Assembly: GCF_002607855.1 (NCBI RefSeq)
Contig: NZ_AWQQ01000017.1
Coordinates: 161,839 to 180,478 of the forward strand
Direction: 5' to 3'
Length of the DNA stretch: 18,640 nucleotides
Origin: Desulforamulus profundi
GTDB lineage: Bacteria; Bacillota_B; Desulfotomaculia; Desulfotomaculales; Desulfotomaculaceae
Shown here: positions 6,452 through 14,932 of the stretch, in pieces
How the letters are laid out: the number at the start of each line of letters is the position of its first letter
Position numbering within the stretch: position 1 is the first letter of the stretch
The notes under the pieces: generated by a model
Seen by the model: the letters and a program-made list of their open reading frames with translations, nothing else
What the model was told of the DNA's origin: nothing
Database searches by the model: none
Translations under genes and position numbers: made by a program

Positions 6452-8211
6452 TTAGGGTTTTAGGCGGTCACCCGGGATGATTTGCTCATAGGGGCGGGTA
6501 AAGATTTCTACTTCTCCGGTTTCGGGATTGTACCGGGAGTTAACAAAGCAGTCAAACTTCTCATCGTTTTTATCCGGGAAGTCGGCACGGGTCTGCCAAC
6601 CCGGCCATCTGGTTTCTTCACGGTACATGAGGTGATGCACCAGCACCTCAGCTACGTCTAATCTGTCGATAACTTCATGAGCCTCTATAAGCTCATGTAG
6701 ATCGGAAGCCACCAGATATTTGACCTGATCCTTCATAATTTTGATATGGCGCAGCGCATATTCCAGGCCTTCTTTATTCATTCTAAAGAACTGGTGCACA
6801 CCACCTGCATACTCATCCATCAGACGCTGCAATCTTTCTTCCATTTCTCTGGGCTTCACACCATCACCGACAATGGCCTGGCGGAAAGCGGGTGCAAAGA
6901 TCCTATTTTTTTCCCGGATAATTTGGTCTTCGTTGATATTTCCAAGTTCTACGCCAGCCACATACTCAACTGCAGCCCTGGCAGCCAACAACCCTTCTGC
7001 AGCACAACCTCCTACAAATTTATTAGGTGTACCACCGGCCACATCCCCACAGGCATACAGTCCCGGCAAGGTGGTTGCTCTTTTTACGTCTACCCAATAA
7101 CCACTGGCTGTGTGGCCACCAACAATGTACGGATCAGAACCATAGATTTCAATGGGTTCTTTGCTTAAATCCTGTGCCCGGCTGGCAAGGAACAACACGT
7201 AGCTGGGACGCTCGTTAAGATAATCGTACTTCATGTCATAGATTTGTTCGGGGGTCATGTGGGTGGTATCCACATAGCAGGGTCCACGACCTTCACGCCA
7301 CTCTTCCATAGGTAGGTTGGCTCTAATAAAGCGGGGGGCAGCATCTCCACCCAAATGCGCGTAGCGGGTTTTTAGAATTTGTTCTCCCTTGCAGTTAATC
7401 ATCGGTGTTTTATAACCAACCGAAATGGTATCAATGGGTCCATTGAAATCCTTTGTTCTTGTGGCGCACCAACGCATTTCAAAGGTGGTCATTTCTGAGC
7501 CAACCCGAATACCCATTGCAAAACCGGTACCAACATTAAAAGGGCAATACCAGAGCTGGTGGTGACTATCGTTGCCGTCATTTTGATAAGGCTTATAAAG
7601 CCCGGCTGCTCCGCCAGTGGCAATAATGGTAGCTTGGCACGGATAATATAAACTTTGCCATCCCGCACACCGAAACCAATGGCACCGATAACTTTGTTGC
7701 CATCTATTAAGTAGTTGGTGGCCACAACACGGTTAATAATTTCACAACCATACTCCCGGGTTTTTTCAGCCAGAATAACTTTCATTTCGGAACCACTAAT
7801 GGTTATGTCCCATTTGCCGCGTGTCTTGTATTCCTCGCCATCCTCCTCATATTTAATGGGCATACCCCACTCTTCCCACTCTTCGATAGGCTTGTTTAAA
7901 ACTTCGGCCATTGTAATGGTCAAGTCTTCCCGCAGCAAACCACCGGCCTGGGAACGGCTCCAACGCACAAATTCTTCGATGGTACGCCCTTTTTTAATAT
8001 AGGTGTTAATGGCGTCCATACCACCGGCCAGGCATCCGCTACGGTCAATATGTGCTTTTTCCATTAATGTAACTTTTAAATCGGGGTTAATGCGCTTGGC
8101 TTCGATAGCGGCGAAACAGCCGGCATTCCCTGCGCCGATAATTAGGATATCTGTATCTACGCGAACCTCTTCAATTTTGTCAATGGATTTAGGTAAACTG
8201 GCTCTCGGCAT
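6452..8211 (-). pseudogene. AprA-like FAD flavoprotein, one-base frameshift
   Basis: A flavoprotein of the AprA/fumarate reductase superfamily, about 586 residues once one base is restored. The N-terminal frame has a dinucleotide fold (DILIIGAGNAGC, Gly26-28-31), EKAHIDRSGCLAGGMDAINTY and REDLTITMAEVLNKPIEEW. Near 7633-7637 one A is missing after IIRAK. The other frame then continues ATIIATGGAAGLYKPYQ, TTFEMRWCATRTKDFNGP, IVGGHTASGYWVDVKRA (His near the active site in relatives) and GLYACGDVAGG, the second FAD motif. AAGGAGG supports the start at 8209-8211. It lies between a DASS transporter and an AprB-like ferredoxin. No sat or qmo gene is adjacent, so a role in sulfate respiration is not shown. 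Confidence 0.85.
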
Positions 8212-8226
8212 TTCATCTTCCTCCTT

Positions 8227-8256
8227 ATTCATTATTTCATGATTCATTATTTCATG
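8227..8256 (-). repeat. 15-base tandem duplication between two genes
   Basis: The unit ATTCATTATTTCATG occurs twice head to tail (8227-8241 and 8242-8256). It contains the transporter stop codon and lies just before the ribosome binding site of the flavoprotein gene. It lengthens the spacer without changing either frame. Confidence 0.8.
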
Positions 8257-9222
8257 GGTTCCCAGATTGGATACCCGGTTACTGCGTACCACGGCAGCAT
8301 TACAAAGACCATATACAGAATAACCATCAAGGTAAGGGGAGCCCCTACTTTAACAAATTCAGCAAAGCTATACTCTTCCGTACCATAAGCAATCAAACAG
8401 GCTGTTACTGAGATGGGGAGTACAAAGGCATAACTGTCAACATTTAACACCATCATGGTAAAGGCTACGGTATTCAACCCAAGCATCGGGGCCATTGCCG
8501 CCACGTTGGGCGCTAATAGAGTAACAGCTGCTACATTACTGACTATACCCAGTCGAGTGATCTGAACAGTGATACAAATAAAGATACTTACACCAATCCA
8601 GCCCCAAGACGGTGCTAAACCCATCAGATGGGAGGCAATCCACTTATCAACGCCAGTCTTTTCAAAAGCGGTTACCAGTGAAAGGGAACCACAGAGCAAC
8701 AACCATGTGCCAAAAATAGTATTGGACTGTACCTTTTTCCAGGAAAGATTGGTGAGTCCGGGAATGAATAAAACCATCTCTACACCCAGGGTAACAAGTG
8801 CCATTTTCAAACCATGAAACTGTTCAGTTGCCCAAAGTAAAATGGCTACACCAAAGCAAATCAATACAATCCATTCGGTAAACGTCATTTTTCCAAGTTC
8901 ATCTTTTTGGCGCTTAATTTCCCCTATACCACCGGGCACCTCGATATTTTTCGATTTCATTACCCAGTTAACCCAGTAATACATGATAACCAAAATCCCT
9001 AACAAAGGCCAGTTCATCCAGGCCCAGGTACCCCAAGTGATCACATCTTCCTTTACCGCCAGCAGTTAGTTCCTGGGAATTAGGTACCATTGTTAAGATA
9101 GCAGCAAAAACAACCCAAGAAAGAATGAATCCAGGCAGTGCATAATTATTTTTTGTAGTTTCAGTTGATTTAGCTTTGGTCACGGTATTCTGTGCCTTTG
9201 CTTGTGGAGAAGCATCCGACAT
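8247..9222 (-). pseudogene. DASS/SLC13-family anion transporter, internally deleted
   Basis: A divalent anion:sodium symporter family (DASS) membrane protein that would import a sulfate- or dicarboxylate-like anion. The N-terminal frame has a charged leader and one membrane segment (NYALPGFILSWVVFAAILTM), ending QELTAGGK. The sequence then shifts frame (9048-9056) into a stretch typical of the C-terminal half: EDVITWGTWAWMNWPLLGI, TEWIVLICFGVAILLWAT, LLLCGSLSLVTAFEKTGVDKW, LGIVSNVAAVTLLAPN and the end FVKVGAPLTLMVILYM. Members normally have about 450-500 residues. Roughly the first half-domain is missing, so frame change and deletion look like one event. The start at 9220-9222 has GGAGG upstream. 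Confidence 0.78.
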
Positions 9223-9268
9223 GTACAACCCTCCGTTTCTTTATTCTTTCACCTAGGAATTGACCCTG

Positions 9269-9328
9269 TTCGACCTGTTAACTCACCCCTTTGTCAACCG
9301 TTTTCCCTTGTTGTGAAGATTTTAGCAA
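9269..9328 (-). promoter_or_regulatory. Possible promoter and Crp/Fnr-type site upstream of the transporter
   Basis: On the minus strand a TTGACA lies at 9292-9297; seventeen bases on, the -10 position (9269-9274) reads GTCGAA, a weak match. Upstream, 9311-9328 on the plus strand reads TTGTGAAGATTTTAGCAA. One half matches the TTGTGA core of Crp-family sites; the other half is degenerate. A Crp/Fnr-type regulator gene lies next upstream, which makes the site plausible but unproven. Confidence 0.3.
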
Positions 9329-9394
9329 TGTCGTCTGCTTGATAACACCGAATGTAGGACACTTTTATGTCGTTTTTGCGATATAAAAATAATA

Positions 9395-9450
9395 AATCCA
9401 GTCGACAAAATTATGGTCGTGCAGGTGACCTTTATTTCGTCGGCTGGATT
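9395..9450 (-). terminator. Terminator of the Crp/Fnr-type gene
   Basis: AATCCAGTCGACAAAAT (9395-9411) pairs with 9434-9450 over 17 positions, with one mismatch and one G-T pair. On the minus strand the stem is followed by TTTATTATTTTTATA, as expected for a terminator 25 bases beyond the stop of the regulator gene. Confidence 0.65.
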
Positions 9451-9474
9451 GCTCTTGTTATCTTTCTGTTTTGT

Positions 9475-10128
9475 TTAGTCCTGAATCCAGGTTTTAATTT
9501 TGCTCGGATTCACGGCAACAATCTCTCTGCCTTCATACTGAATGCTGCCGTCTTCTTTTAACAGGTTAAGGAGGGACGAGACTGTTTGACGGGCAGAATT
9601 AATAACACAGGCCAGTTCTTCTTGGGTCACCCGCAAACGCACATAAATAATACCATCCTCCTCTTCAACACCTGCACGCTCTGCCATATTCAAAAGAAAA
9701 ATGGCGAGCCTCCCCTGGGTAGGATTCATGATAAAATCATAAATGGTATTTTGCGCTTCCCTTAACCGGTCACTCATCAGTTTCATTACTTTTGCAGTAA
9801 ACTCAGGTATTTCCGTTAGCATCTTTCTGAAAGCGTCCTGCCACTTGATTAATATTGATACATTGTCCATTGCTTCCGCACTATAGTCCCGCTCTTTATG
9901 ATCGCTAAGTATCTCGGCTAAACCGATAAAATCCTCCGGATGACGGAGGGCTACAGACACCTGACGACCGTCTGCTGTAGTGCGTTAAATCTTCACAAGC
10001 CCTCTTTTGATAAAGTAGACCTCATTTGTTTTCTGCCCTGCTGAAAATATAATTTGACCCTTCGGATAATTAATTACTGAACCTATTTTATTCAAATAGT
10101 CCATCTCGCTGTCTGACAACTGCAACAT
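9475..10128 (-). pseudogene. Crp/Fnr-family transcription regulator with in-frame stop
   Basis: The frame starts at ATG 10126-10128 behind AGGGGG, with MLQLSDSEMDYLNKIG. It continues through the start of a cyclic-nucleotide-binding fold (GQIIFSAGQKTNEVYFIKRGLVKI) and meets TAA at 9985-9987. The same frame resumes RTTADGRQVSVALRHPEDF, the dimer helix WQDAFRKMLTEIPEFTAKVM and the helix-turn-helix LRVTQEELACVINSARQTVSSLL. Relatives have Tyr or similar at the stop position, so a single base change explains it. The length without the stop, 217 residues, is normal. A GTG at 9958-9960 could reinitiate a fragment. It probably controls the transporter/flavoprotein locus directly downstream. Confidence 0.82.
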
Positions 10129-10262
10129 AGCATCCCCCTAAATATTTGTACACTTCGCCAGTAGCTAGTTATTAAAAATTATATACTAATTTTGCTTCGG
10201 ATTAATAAGTAATAATTTTTTTAAAGTTGCAATATCTCTAAGGGCATAATGCCCCCGGGTTA

Positions 10263-10430
10263 TTACTTTTTGAATTTAATGTTAACAACTTCTGATTGAG
10301 TTCCTATACGCACAGGCGGCCCCCCATGTTCCTTAGCCCGAAGAGACGATTACCTGTAAATCATCCTTTATATAATGCCCATAATCCATTTTAAAAGTCT
10401 TTTGGTAATCAGGTTCATTTGGAAAGAACC
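10263..10430 (-). pseudogene. C-terminal remnant of a calcineurin-like phosphoesterase
   Basis: On the minus strand one frame reads RFFPNEPDYQKTFKMDYGHY and IKDDLQVIVSSG. After restoring a G in two short G runs (near 10335 and 10325) it goes on GPPVRIGTQSEVVNIKFKK to a stop at 10263-10265. A SSGLG..GPPVRIGTQSEVV ending is characteristic of YkuE-like metallophosphoesterases. Nothing of the catalytic part is present upstream. Two frame breaks in under 60 bases suggest a degraded fragment. The identification rests on a short motif only. Confidence 0.45.
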
Positions 10431-10466
10431 GTTCTCTGTGTATTGTCTCACTGTCTCAACAGACTC

Positions 10467-10482
10467 ATGTCCCCGGGGACAT
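10467..10482. repeat. Perfect 16-base palindrome
   Basis: ATGTCCCCGGGGACAT is its own reverse complement, and CCCGGGAT follows immediately. It lies in the gap before the thioredoxin-domain gene. It might be a regulator site or the scar of a small repeat element. Confidence 0.6.
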
Positions 10483-10620
10483 CCCGGGATATTTTAGAGA
10501 TTAACCAAACTTTAAAACCATATTTGTTGTAAAAAGTAATCATTAAATCATAACAATTTCAATAATTGTTCATCTTTTTGAATTATACTAATCCAAAGGA
10601 AAATTAGGTGGTATACGTTG

Positions 10621-12693
10621 ATGTCTTTAGCTACCCAAAATACCAATCGCTTAATAAACGAGAAATCACCTTACCTGCTGCAGCATGCTCACTATCCTGT
10701 GGACTGGTATCCCTGGGGCCAAGAAGCCTTTGACAAAGCCCGGCAAGAGGACAAACCGATCTTCCTCTCGGTGGGCTATTCCACCTGTCACTGGTGCCAT
10801 GTAATGGAACGGGAAAGCTTTGAGTCGGAAGATGTGGCCGAGGTGTTAAACAAGCATTTTGTTCCCATCAAAGTGGACCGGGAAGAGCGGCCGGATGTGG
10901 ACCAGATTTACATGAGTGTCTGCCAGGCCCTCACCTGTTCGGGCGGTTGGCCTTTGACCATCATGATGACGCCGGATCAGAGGCCCTTCTTTGCGGGAAC
11001 CTATTTCCCAAAAAAGGCAAGCTACGGCAGGCCCGGTTTGATTGAGATCTTGGAACAAATTGCCCAGTTATGGAAATCGGAATGTCATCGTTTGCTGGAG
11101 GTGGGCGATCAACTGACCCGTCATTTGCAGCGGGAAGCCACTTCCTCCCCCGGTAGACTGCCGCCGGATATTCTGGACAAAGCCTACCGGTTGCTGGAAA
11201 GAAATTACGATGCCACCTACGGCGGGTTTGGCGCCGCCCCTAAATTCCCGACACCCCACAACCTGATGTTTTTGCTGCGTTATTATCAAAAAACCAAGCA
11301 ACAAAAGGCCGTGACCATGGTGGAGGAAACGCTGGACGCCATGCACCGGGGCAGCATTTATGATCACATCGGGTTTGGCTTTGCCCGTTACTCCGTTGAC
11401 AGAAAGTGGCTGGTGCCCCACTTTGAGAAGATGCTGTATGACAATGCCCTGCTGGCCCTTGCCTTTCTGGAGACTTATCAGGTTACCGGCAACCCCCGGT
11501 TCGGGCGGGTGGCCAGGGAGATCTCTACCTATGTTTTGCGGGATATGACCTCCCCCGAAGGAGGTTTTTACTCGGCGGAGGACGCGGATTCCGAAGGGGT
11601 GGAGGGAAAGTTTTATGTCTGGCAACCCCAAGAAGTCATCGACATCCTCGGTCGGGTGGACGGGGAGTTGTTTTGTCGTTACTATGATATAACTCCCGGG
11701 GGTAATTTTGAGGGCAGCAGCATCCCCAACCTCATCGGGCAAAACCCCCTGCAATTTGCGGAGGAACTGGGTATTTCTCTGGAAGACCTGGTGGAGGGAT
11801 TGGAAAAATGCAGGGTGCGGTTGTTTGAAGAACGTGAAAAGAGAATCCACCCTTACAAGGATGATAAAATCCTCACTTCCTGGAACGGCTTAATGATCGC
11901 GGCCATGGCCCGGGGGGCCAGGGTATTCCGGAGCGAAAGATACCGCGAAGCCGCCGAAAGGGCGGCGGCATTTATCTTTCACAAGTTGCGCCGGCCAGAC
12001 GGCCGCCTGCTGGCCCGTTACCGTGCAGGAGAAGCTGCCTACCCGGCCTATTTGGATGATTATGCCTTTCTGGTTTGGGGCCTGCTGGAGCTTTATGAGG
12101 CCACCTTTGACCCGGGTTATCTTGAAAAAGCCGCAGGTTTAACCGAGGATATGATTGAACTGTTCCTGGACCGGGAACATGGCGGCTTTTTCTTCTATGG
12201 CAAGGACAGTGAGCAACTGATAAGCCGTCCCAAGGAAATCTACGACGGGGCTATTCCCTCGGGCAATTCTGTGGCTGCCGTGAACCTGTTTCGGCTGGCC
12301 AGGTTGACCGGTAAGACCCGCTTTGAGGAACTGGCCCACCAACAACTGAAAAGCTTTGCCCGGGAATTGGAGCGGTACCCTGCCGGTTATTCTTTCTTTA
12401 TGATGGCGGCCTATTTGTTCCAGGAGCCTCCCCTGGAGATCGTCCTGTCCGGCAAACGGGAAGATCCGGACCTCCGGCAAATGATTCATACCGTTCAGCG
12501 GGCATTTCTGCCCAACGCGGTCATGATGGTCCGTTATGAGGGAACCGATGTGGACAAGTTGGCGGAATGGCTGCCCCTGACAAAGGATAAAATCCCGGTG
12601 GAGGGTAAGGCGACGGCCTATATTTGTAAAAATTTTGCCTGCCGAGAGCCTGTCACAGATTCAGGGCAACTGCAGGCTGCCCTTGCAAAATAA
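10621..12693 (+). CDS. YyaL/SPATA20-like thioredoxin-domain protein
   Basis: A complete 690-residue protein of the DUF255/YyaL family. Members combine an N-terminal thioredoxin-like domain with a long alpha/alpha-barrel resembling six-hairpin glycosidases; their biochemical role is not established. Visible are the family opening [21 protein letters not shown], the CxxC motif STCHWCHVM (Cys56, Cys59), [39 protein letters not shown] and, in the barrel, [45 protein letters not shown] and [14 protein letters not shown]. The length is normal. I chose ATG 10621 over a TTG one codon earlier; AGGTGG stands upstream. The predicted location is cytoplasmic. The DUF815 genes follow 66 bases later. Confidence 0.95.
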   Translation: MSLATQNTNRLINEKSPYLLQHAHYPVDWYPWGQEAFDKARQEDKPIFLSVGYSTCHWCHVMERESFESEDVAEVLNKHFVPIKVDREERPDVDQIYMSVCQALTCSGGWPLTIMMTPDQRPFFAGTYFPKKASYGRPGLIEILEQIAQLWKSECHRLLEVGDQLTRHLQREATSSPGRLPPDILDKAYRLLERNYDATYGGFGAAPKFPTPHNLMFLLRYYQKTKQQKAVTMVEETLDAMHRGSIYDHIGFGFARYSVDRKWLVPHFEKMLYDNALLALAFLETYQVTGNPRFGRVAREISTYVLRDMTSPEGGFYSAEDADSEGVEGKFYVWQPQEVIDILGRVDGELFCRYYDITPGGNFEGSSIPNLIGQNPLQFAEELGISLEDLVEGLEKCRVRLFEEREKRIHPYKDDKILTSWNGLMIAAMARGARVFRSERYREAAERAAAFIFHKLRRPDGRLLARYRAGEAAYPAYLDDYAFLVWGLLELYEATFDPGYLEKAAGLTEDMIELFLDREHGGFFFYGKDSEQLISRPKEIYDGAIPSGNSVAAVNLFRLARLTGKTRFEELAHQQLKSFARELERYPAGYSFFMMAAYLFQEPPLEIVLSGKREDPDLRQMIHTVQRAFLPNAVMMVRYEGTDVDKLAEWLPLTKDKIPVEGKATAYICKNFACREPVTDSGQLQAALAK

Positions 12694-12728
12694 AGGCAGG
12701 GACAAACCGGGCAAGGGTAGAATTATTT

Positions 12729-12750
12729 CCGGTAATCAACTTACCGGAGG
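12729..12750 (+). promoter_or_regulatory. Hairpin overlapping the ribosome binding site
   Basis: CCGGTAA (12729-12735) and TTACCGG (12741-12747) form a perfect 7-base stem with a 5-base loop. The last two G of the stem are the first two of the GGAGG at 12746-12750 that serves the ATG at 12760. Folding would partly hide the ribosome binding site. Confidence 0.45.
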
Positions 12751-12759
12751 CGATAAAAC

Positions 12760-13242
12760 ATGTCCGAGCCGTTATTCAATCTCTATCAAGCCTTTAACAG
12801 CTTGACCCTTTGGCGAGGAATCACCAGGGATGCCGCCGTACAGTGTTTCCACAACATTGCCACGGCGGCAGCCCTTGAACCTAAAACACCGCTCTGCAAC
12901 CTGTTGCCGGAGTACCACCGGTTGGCCGGGCTTCTTTTGGAGTCAGCCGCCAACCGGCATCTGCCCCCGGCAGGCAACCCGTGGCAAAACCACCTGTTCA
13001 ATTTAATCTTGTTTGAGGATCATTTATTTGCCAGGCAATCCGCCGGCCAGCAGGAAATTTCACCCCTGCTGCAGGGCGCCTTTCTGCATGACCTGTGCAA
13101 ACTGCAGGTTCTTTGCCAGCAAGGTTTAAGCGTCTTGGAAGAACTCTTTCATGATTCCCCCGGCGTCTTTAGACTGTCCGGGTATGCTGCCGGTTCCCCG
13201 GGCCAGGGCCGCACCCGGTCTGTGGCCCGGTCCTGGAAATGA
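12760..13242 (+). CDS. DUF815-type protein, N-terminal part
   Basis: A 160-residue frame that looks like the helical N-terminal region of a DUF815 ATPase. It has MSEPLFNLYQAFNSLTLWRGI and PLCNLLPEYHRLAGLLLESAA, and ends near LSVLEELFHDSPGVFRLSG followed by a low-complexity Arg/Gly-rich tail before TGA. The next frame, with the ATPase domain, starts four bases earlier (ATGA overlap). DUF815 proteins are usually a single chain of about 420-450 residues, and these two frames sum to 448. One gene split by a single-base indel just upstream of 13239 is therefore more likely than two genes. GGAGG lies ten bases before the start. Confidence 0.7.
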   Translation: MSEPLFNLYQAFNSLTLWRGITRDAAVQCFHNIATAAALEPKTPLCNLLPEYHRLAGLLLESAANRHLPPAGNPWQNHLFNLILFEDHLFARQSAGQQEISPLLQGAFLHDLCKLQVLCQQGLSVLEELFHDSPGVFRLSGYAAGSPGQGRTRSVARSWK

Positions 13243-14105
13243 AGGAAAAATTGCTCCTCTCCCAGCACTGGCCGGACCTGCTGCCGGATTTTATGGACTT
13301 TTACCGCAGGGCGGGTTTTGGTGAATTTGCCCGCTACTGGGCCTTCCGCTGGGAAGCAACGCCTGCCGGTTATCAATTGGCAGGCCTTGAGGAACCGGAC
13401 CCCATACGTTTGCACCAGTTGATCGGTTACGAGCGACAGAGAAAACAGGTGCTGGACAATACCGAACGATTGCTGAAGGGGCGGCCTGCCCATAACCTGC
13501 TGCTGTACGGGGACAGGGGGACCGGCAAGTCCTCCACCATCAAAGCCCTGCTGCATGAGTACGGCCCCCTGGGCCTGCGGTTGGTACAAGTGTCGAGGAA
13601 GAACCTGGGAGGGTTGCAAAAACTTACAGGTTTTTTAAGAAAAATCCCTCTCAAATTTGTTATTTTCATCGACGACCTGTCCTTTGAGGAAACCGAAACG
13701 GAATACAAAGAATTTAAAACACAGCTGGAGGGCAGTTTGGAACAGCAGCCGGCCAATGTTTGTATTTATGTAACCTCCAATCAAAGACACCTCATCAAAG
13801 AGTATTTTGGAGAACGGACCACCCGGGTGGCCGATGACGGCGAAGTTCATCCCGGGGACACCATGCAGGAAAAACTTTCGCTGGCGGACCGCTTTGGTCT
13901 GAAAATCACGTTCCTGGCGCCGGACAAGGAAGCTTTCTTAAATATTGTCCGGGAACTGGCGGCACAGGAAGGCATTCAGATTGATGCCGCTACTTTGGAA
14001 AGGCTGGCCCTGCAGTGGACCCTCCGGAACAGCGAGCGTTCCGGTCGAACCGCCCGTCAATTCATTGACCATATCAAGGACAGAGACGACTTTAACATTT
14101 TCTAG
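13239..14105 (+). CDS. DUF815-family P-loop ATPase, C-terminal part
   Basis: A 288-residue AAA-like ATPase of the DUF815 family (function unknown). Motifs in order: FYRRAGFGEFARYWAFRW, DPIRLHQLIGYERQRKQVLDNT, Walker A LLLYGDRGTGKSST (Lys97), Walker B FVIFIDDLSFE (Asp145, Asp146), sensor NVCIYVTSNQRHLIKEYF, DTMQEKLSLADRFGLKITF and the C-terminal RSGRTARQFIDHI. The ATP site looks intact. No ribosome binding site precedes the ATG, so translation would depend on the upstream frame through the ATGA overlap, or the two frames are one broken gene. It lies in one run with the YyaL-like gene and is closed by the terminator at 14116. Confidence 0.9.
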   Translation: MKEKLLLSQHWPDLLPDFMDFYRRAGFGEFARYWAFRWEATPAGYQLAGLEEPDPIRLHQLIGYERQRKQVLDNTERLLKGRPAHNLLLYGDRGTGKSSTIKALLHEYGPLGLRLVQVSRKNLGGLQKLTGFLRKIPLKFVIFIDDLSFEETETEYKEFKTQLEGSLEQQPANVCIYVTSNQRHLIKEYFGERTTRVADDGEVHPGDTMQEKLSLADRFGLKITFLAPDKEAFLNIVRELAAQEGIQIDAATLERLALQWTLRNSERSGRTARQFIDHIKDRDDFNIF

Positions 14106-14115
14106 CATTGGACCA

Positions 14116-14149
14116 AAAATCCCTTACCGGTAGGAAGGTAAGGGATTTT
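14116..14149 (+). terminator. Strong terminator after the DUF815 gene
   Basis: AAAATCCCTTACC (14116-14128) pairs perfectly with 14137-14149 across an 8-base loop. TTTT at the end of the stem and CCTTTATTTTA after it complete a rho-independent terminator. The A-rich left arm also lets it work for the minus-strand frame ending at 14153. Confidence 0.88.
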
Positions 14150-14152
14150 CCT

Positions 14153-14305
14153 TTATTTTAGTTCCTGGTGTTTTTCTTGTTCCATCATAACCTGGATCAA
14201 GGCATCCAATTCCTCATCGGTGATGCCACTGGCCGCCTGTTCTTTGCTAACGCGGATAAAGGGGGCCAATTCCCCGTTTATTAACTTCTGCCGGTCAAAC
14301 ACCAT
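14153..14305 (-). pseudogene. C-terminal fragment of an unrecognised protein
   Basis: This minus-strand frame reads VFDRQKLINGELAPFIRV, then SKEQAASGITDEELDALIQV, and ends EKHQELK at a stop directly before the bidirectional terminator. It does not resemble the end of a metallophosphoesterase, although it lies where that end should be. The codon pattern looks coding. It seems to be the tail of another gene joined by a deletion to the phosphoesterase fragment. I do not recognise the family. Confidence 0.45.
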
Positions 14306-14666
14306 GCATGGTCGTTTTGAATCAGCTTGACGTTGCCGGGAACAAAGGCACGGGTTTTGGAAATACCCTGCCACCAGTAGTCGTGGCTGCCCGGCACAGC
14401 ATAAATGGTGCCCGGCAGCAGTCCTAAAAATCCACATCATGCCGGGCTTCCTCCAGCCTGGTGGCCCAGGAGATATCTCCGGGCAGCAGAACAATATCAT
14501 CCGGTTGCACCAGGGCCCACCAGTTCTCATAAATTTTCTGGTAGTGCCTGTGCCACTCGGGATTAAAGATATCCATGGGTTTATGAAGTTCCACCTGCTC
14601 CCAGTTGCTCGGGTCTGCTGGTTTGGTAAAGGAAAGGTGCAAATCACTGATACCGAAAAATCTCAC
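14281..14666 (-). pseudogene. Calcineurin-like metallophosphoesterase, frameshifted and truncated
   Basis: The product would be a metal-dependent phosphohydrolase. The N-terminal frame has VRFFGISDLHLSF (first metal Asp and His) and DDIVLLPGDISWATRLEEA (GD motif). A T run at 14426-14430 is one base short. The next frame continues LGLLPGTIYAVPGSHDYWWQ and TRAFVPGNVKLIQNDHA. The third metal motif is GSHD instead of the usual GNHD. After LIQND the match is lost and the frame stops at 14281, so the C-terminal half with the GHxH motifs is missing. I prefer GTG 14664-14666 as start, with AGGAAG upstream; a TTG seven codons earlier is possible. Confidence 0.75.
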
Positions 14667-14784
14667 ATTTAACGACTTCCTTTCCAAAACATCGGGCTGG
14701 CTCTGTCCTTGCTCACAGTTCGCAACACCAATATTTGGTATCTAGGCTTATCTTATCCCGCTGGTTTAAGGGTTGTTAACCTCG

Positions 14785-14859
14785 TTAGAGGGGAATTTGA
14801 AATTTCTCCATAAACCGTCCTTCATTTTTGCAAGGAATCACAATAGAAACTTGCGGCAT
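14785..14859 (-). pseudogene. N-terminal stub of a family 2 glycosyltransferase
   Basis: A 24-codon frame with a good ribosome binding site (AAGGGGAG before the ATG) reads MPQVSIVIPCKNEGRFMEK, the opening beta-strand and loop of GT-A type glycosyltransferases. It then breaks off into QIPL and a stop. Whole enzymes have 200 or more residues, so this is the leftover of a deletion. Confidence 0.5.
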
Positions 14860-14932
14860 GGCGGCTCCCCTTCCTGTTTTCCATTTCTATATCTTATGAA
14901 ACCGGGGATCAGAAATTGTCCATTCAATGAAA

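Noticed and set aside
6128..8211. Assignment as the canonical aprBA operon of sulfate respiration.
   Set aside because: No sat or qmo gene is adjacent, the order (alpha then beta) and the short beta subunit are atypical, and a DASS transporter is linked instead. I call the proteins AprA-like and AprB-like only.
9985..9987. Recoding (selenocysteine or pyrrolysine) at the in-frame stop of the Crp/Fnr-type gene.
   Set aside because: The codon is TAA, not TGA or TAG, and the family has no special residue there.
11068..11850. A 260-codon open frame on the minus strand inside the YyaL-like gene.
   Set aside because: It is antisense to a complete, motif-rich protein gene and shows no recognisable domain; long antisense frames are common in GC-rich coding sequence.
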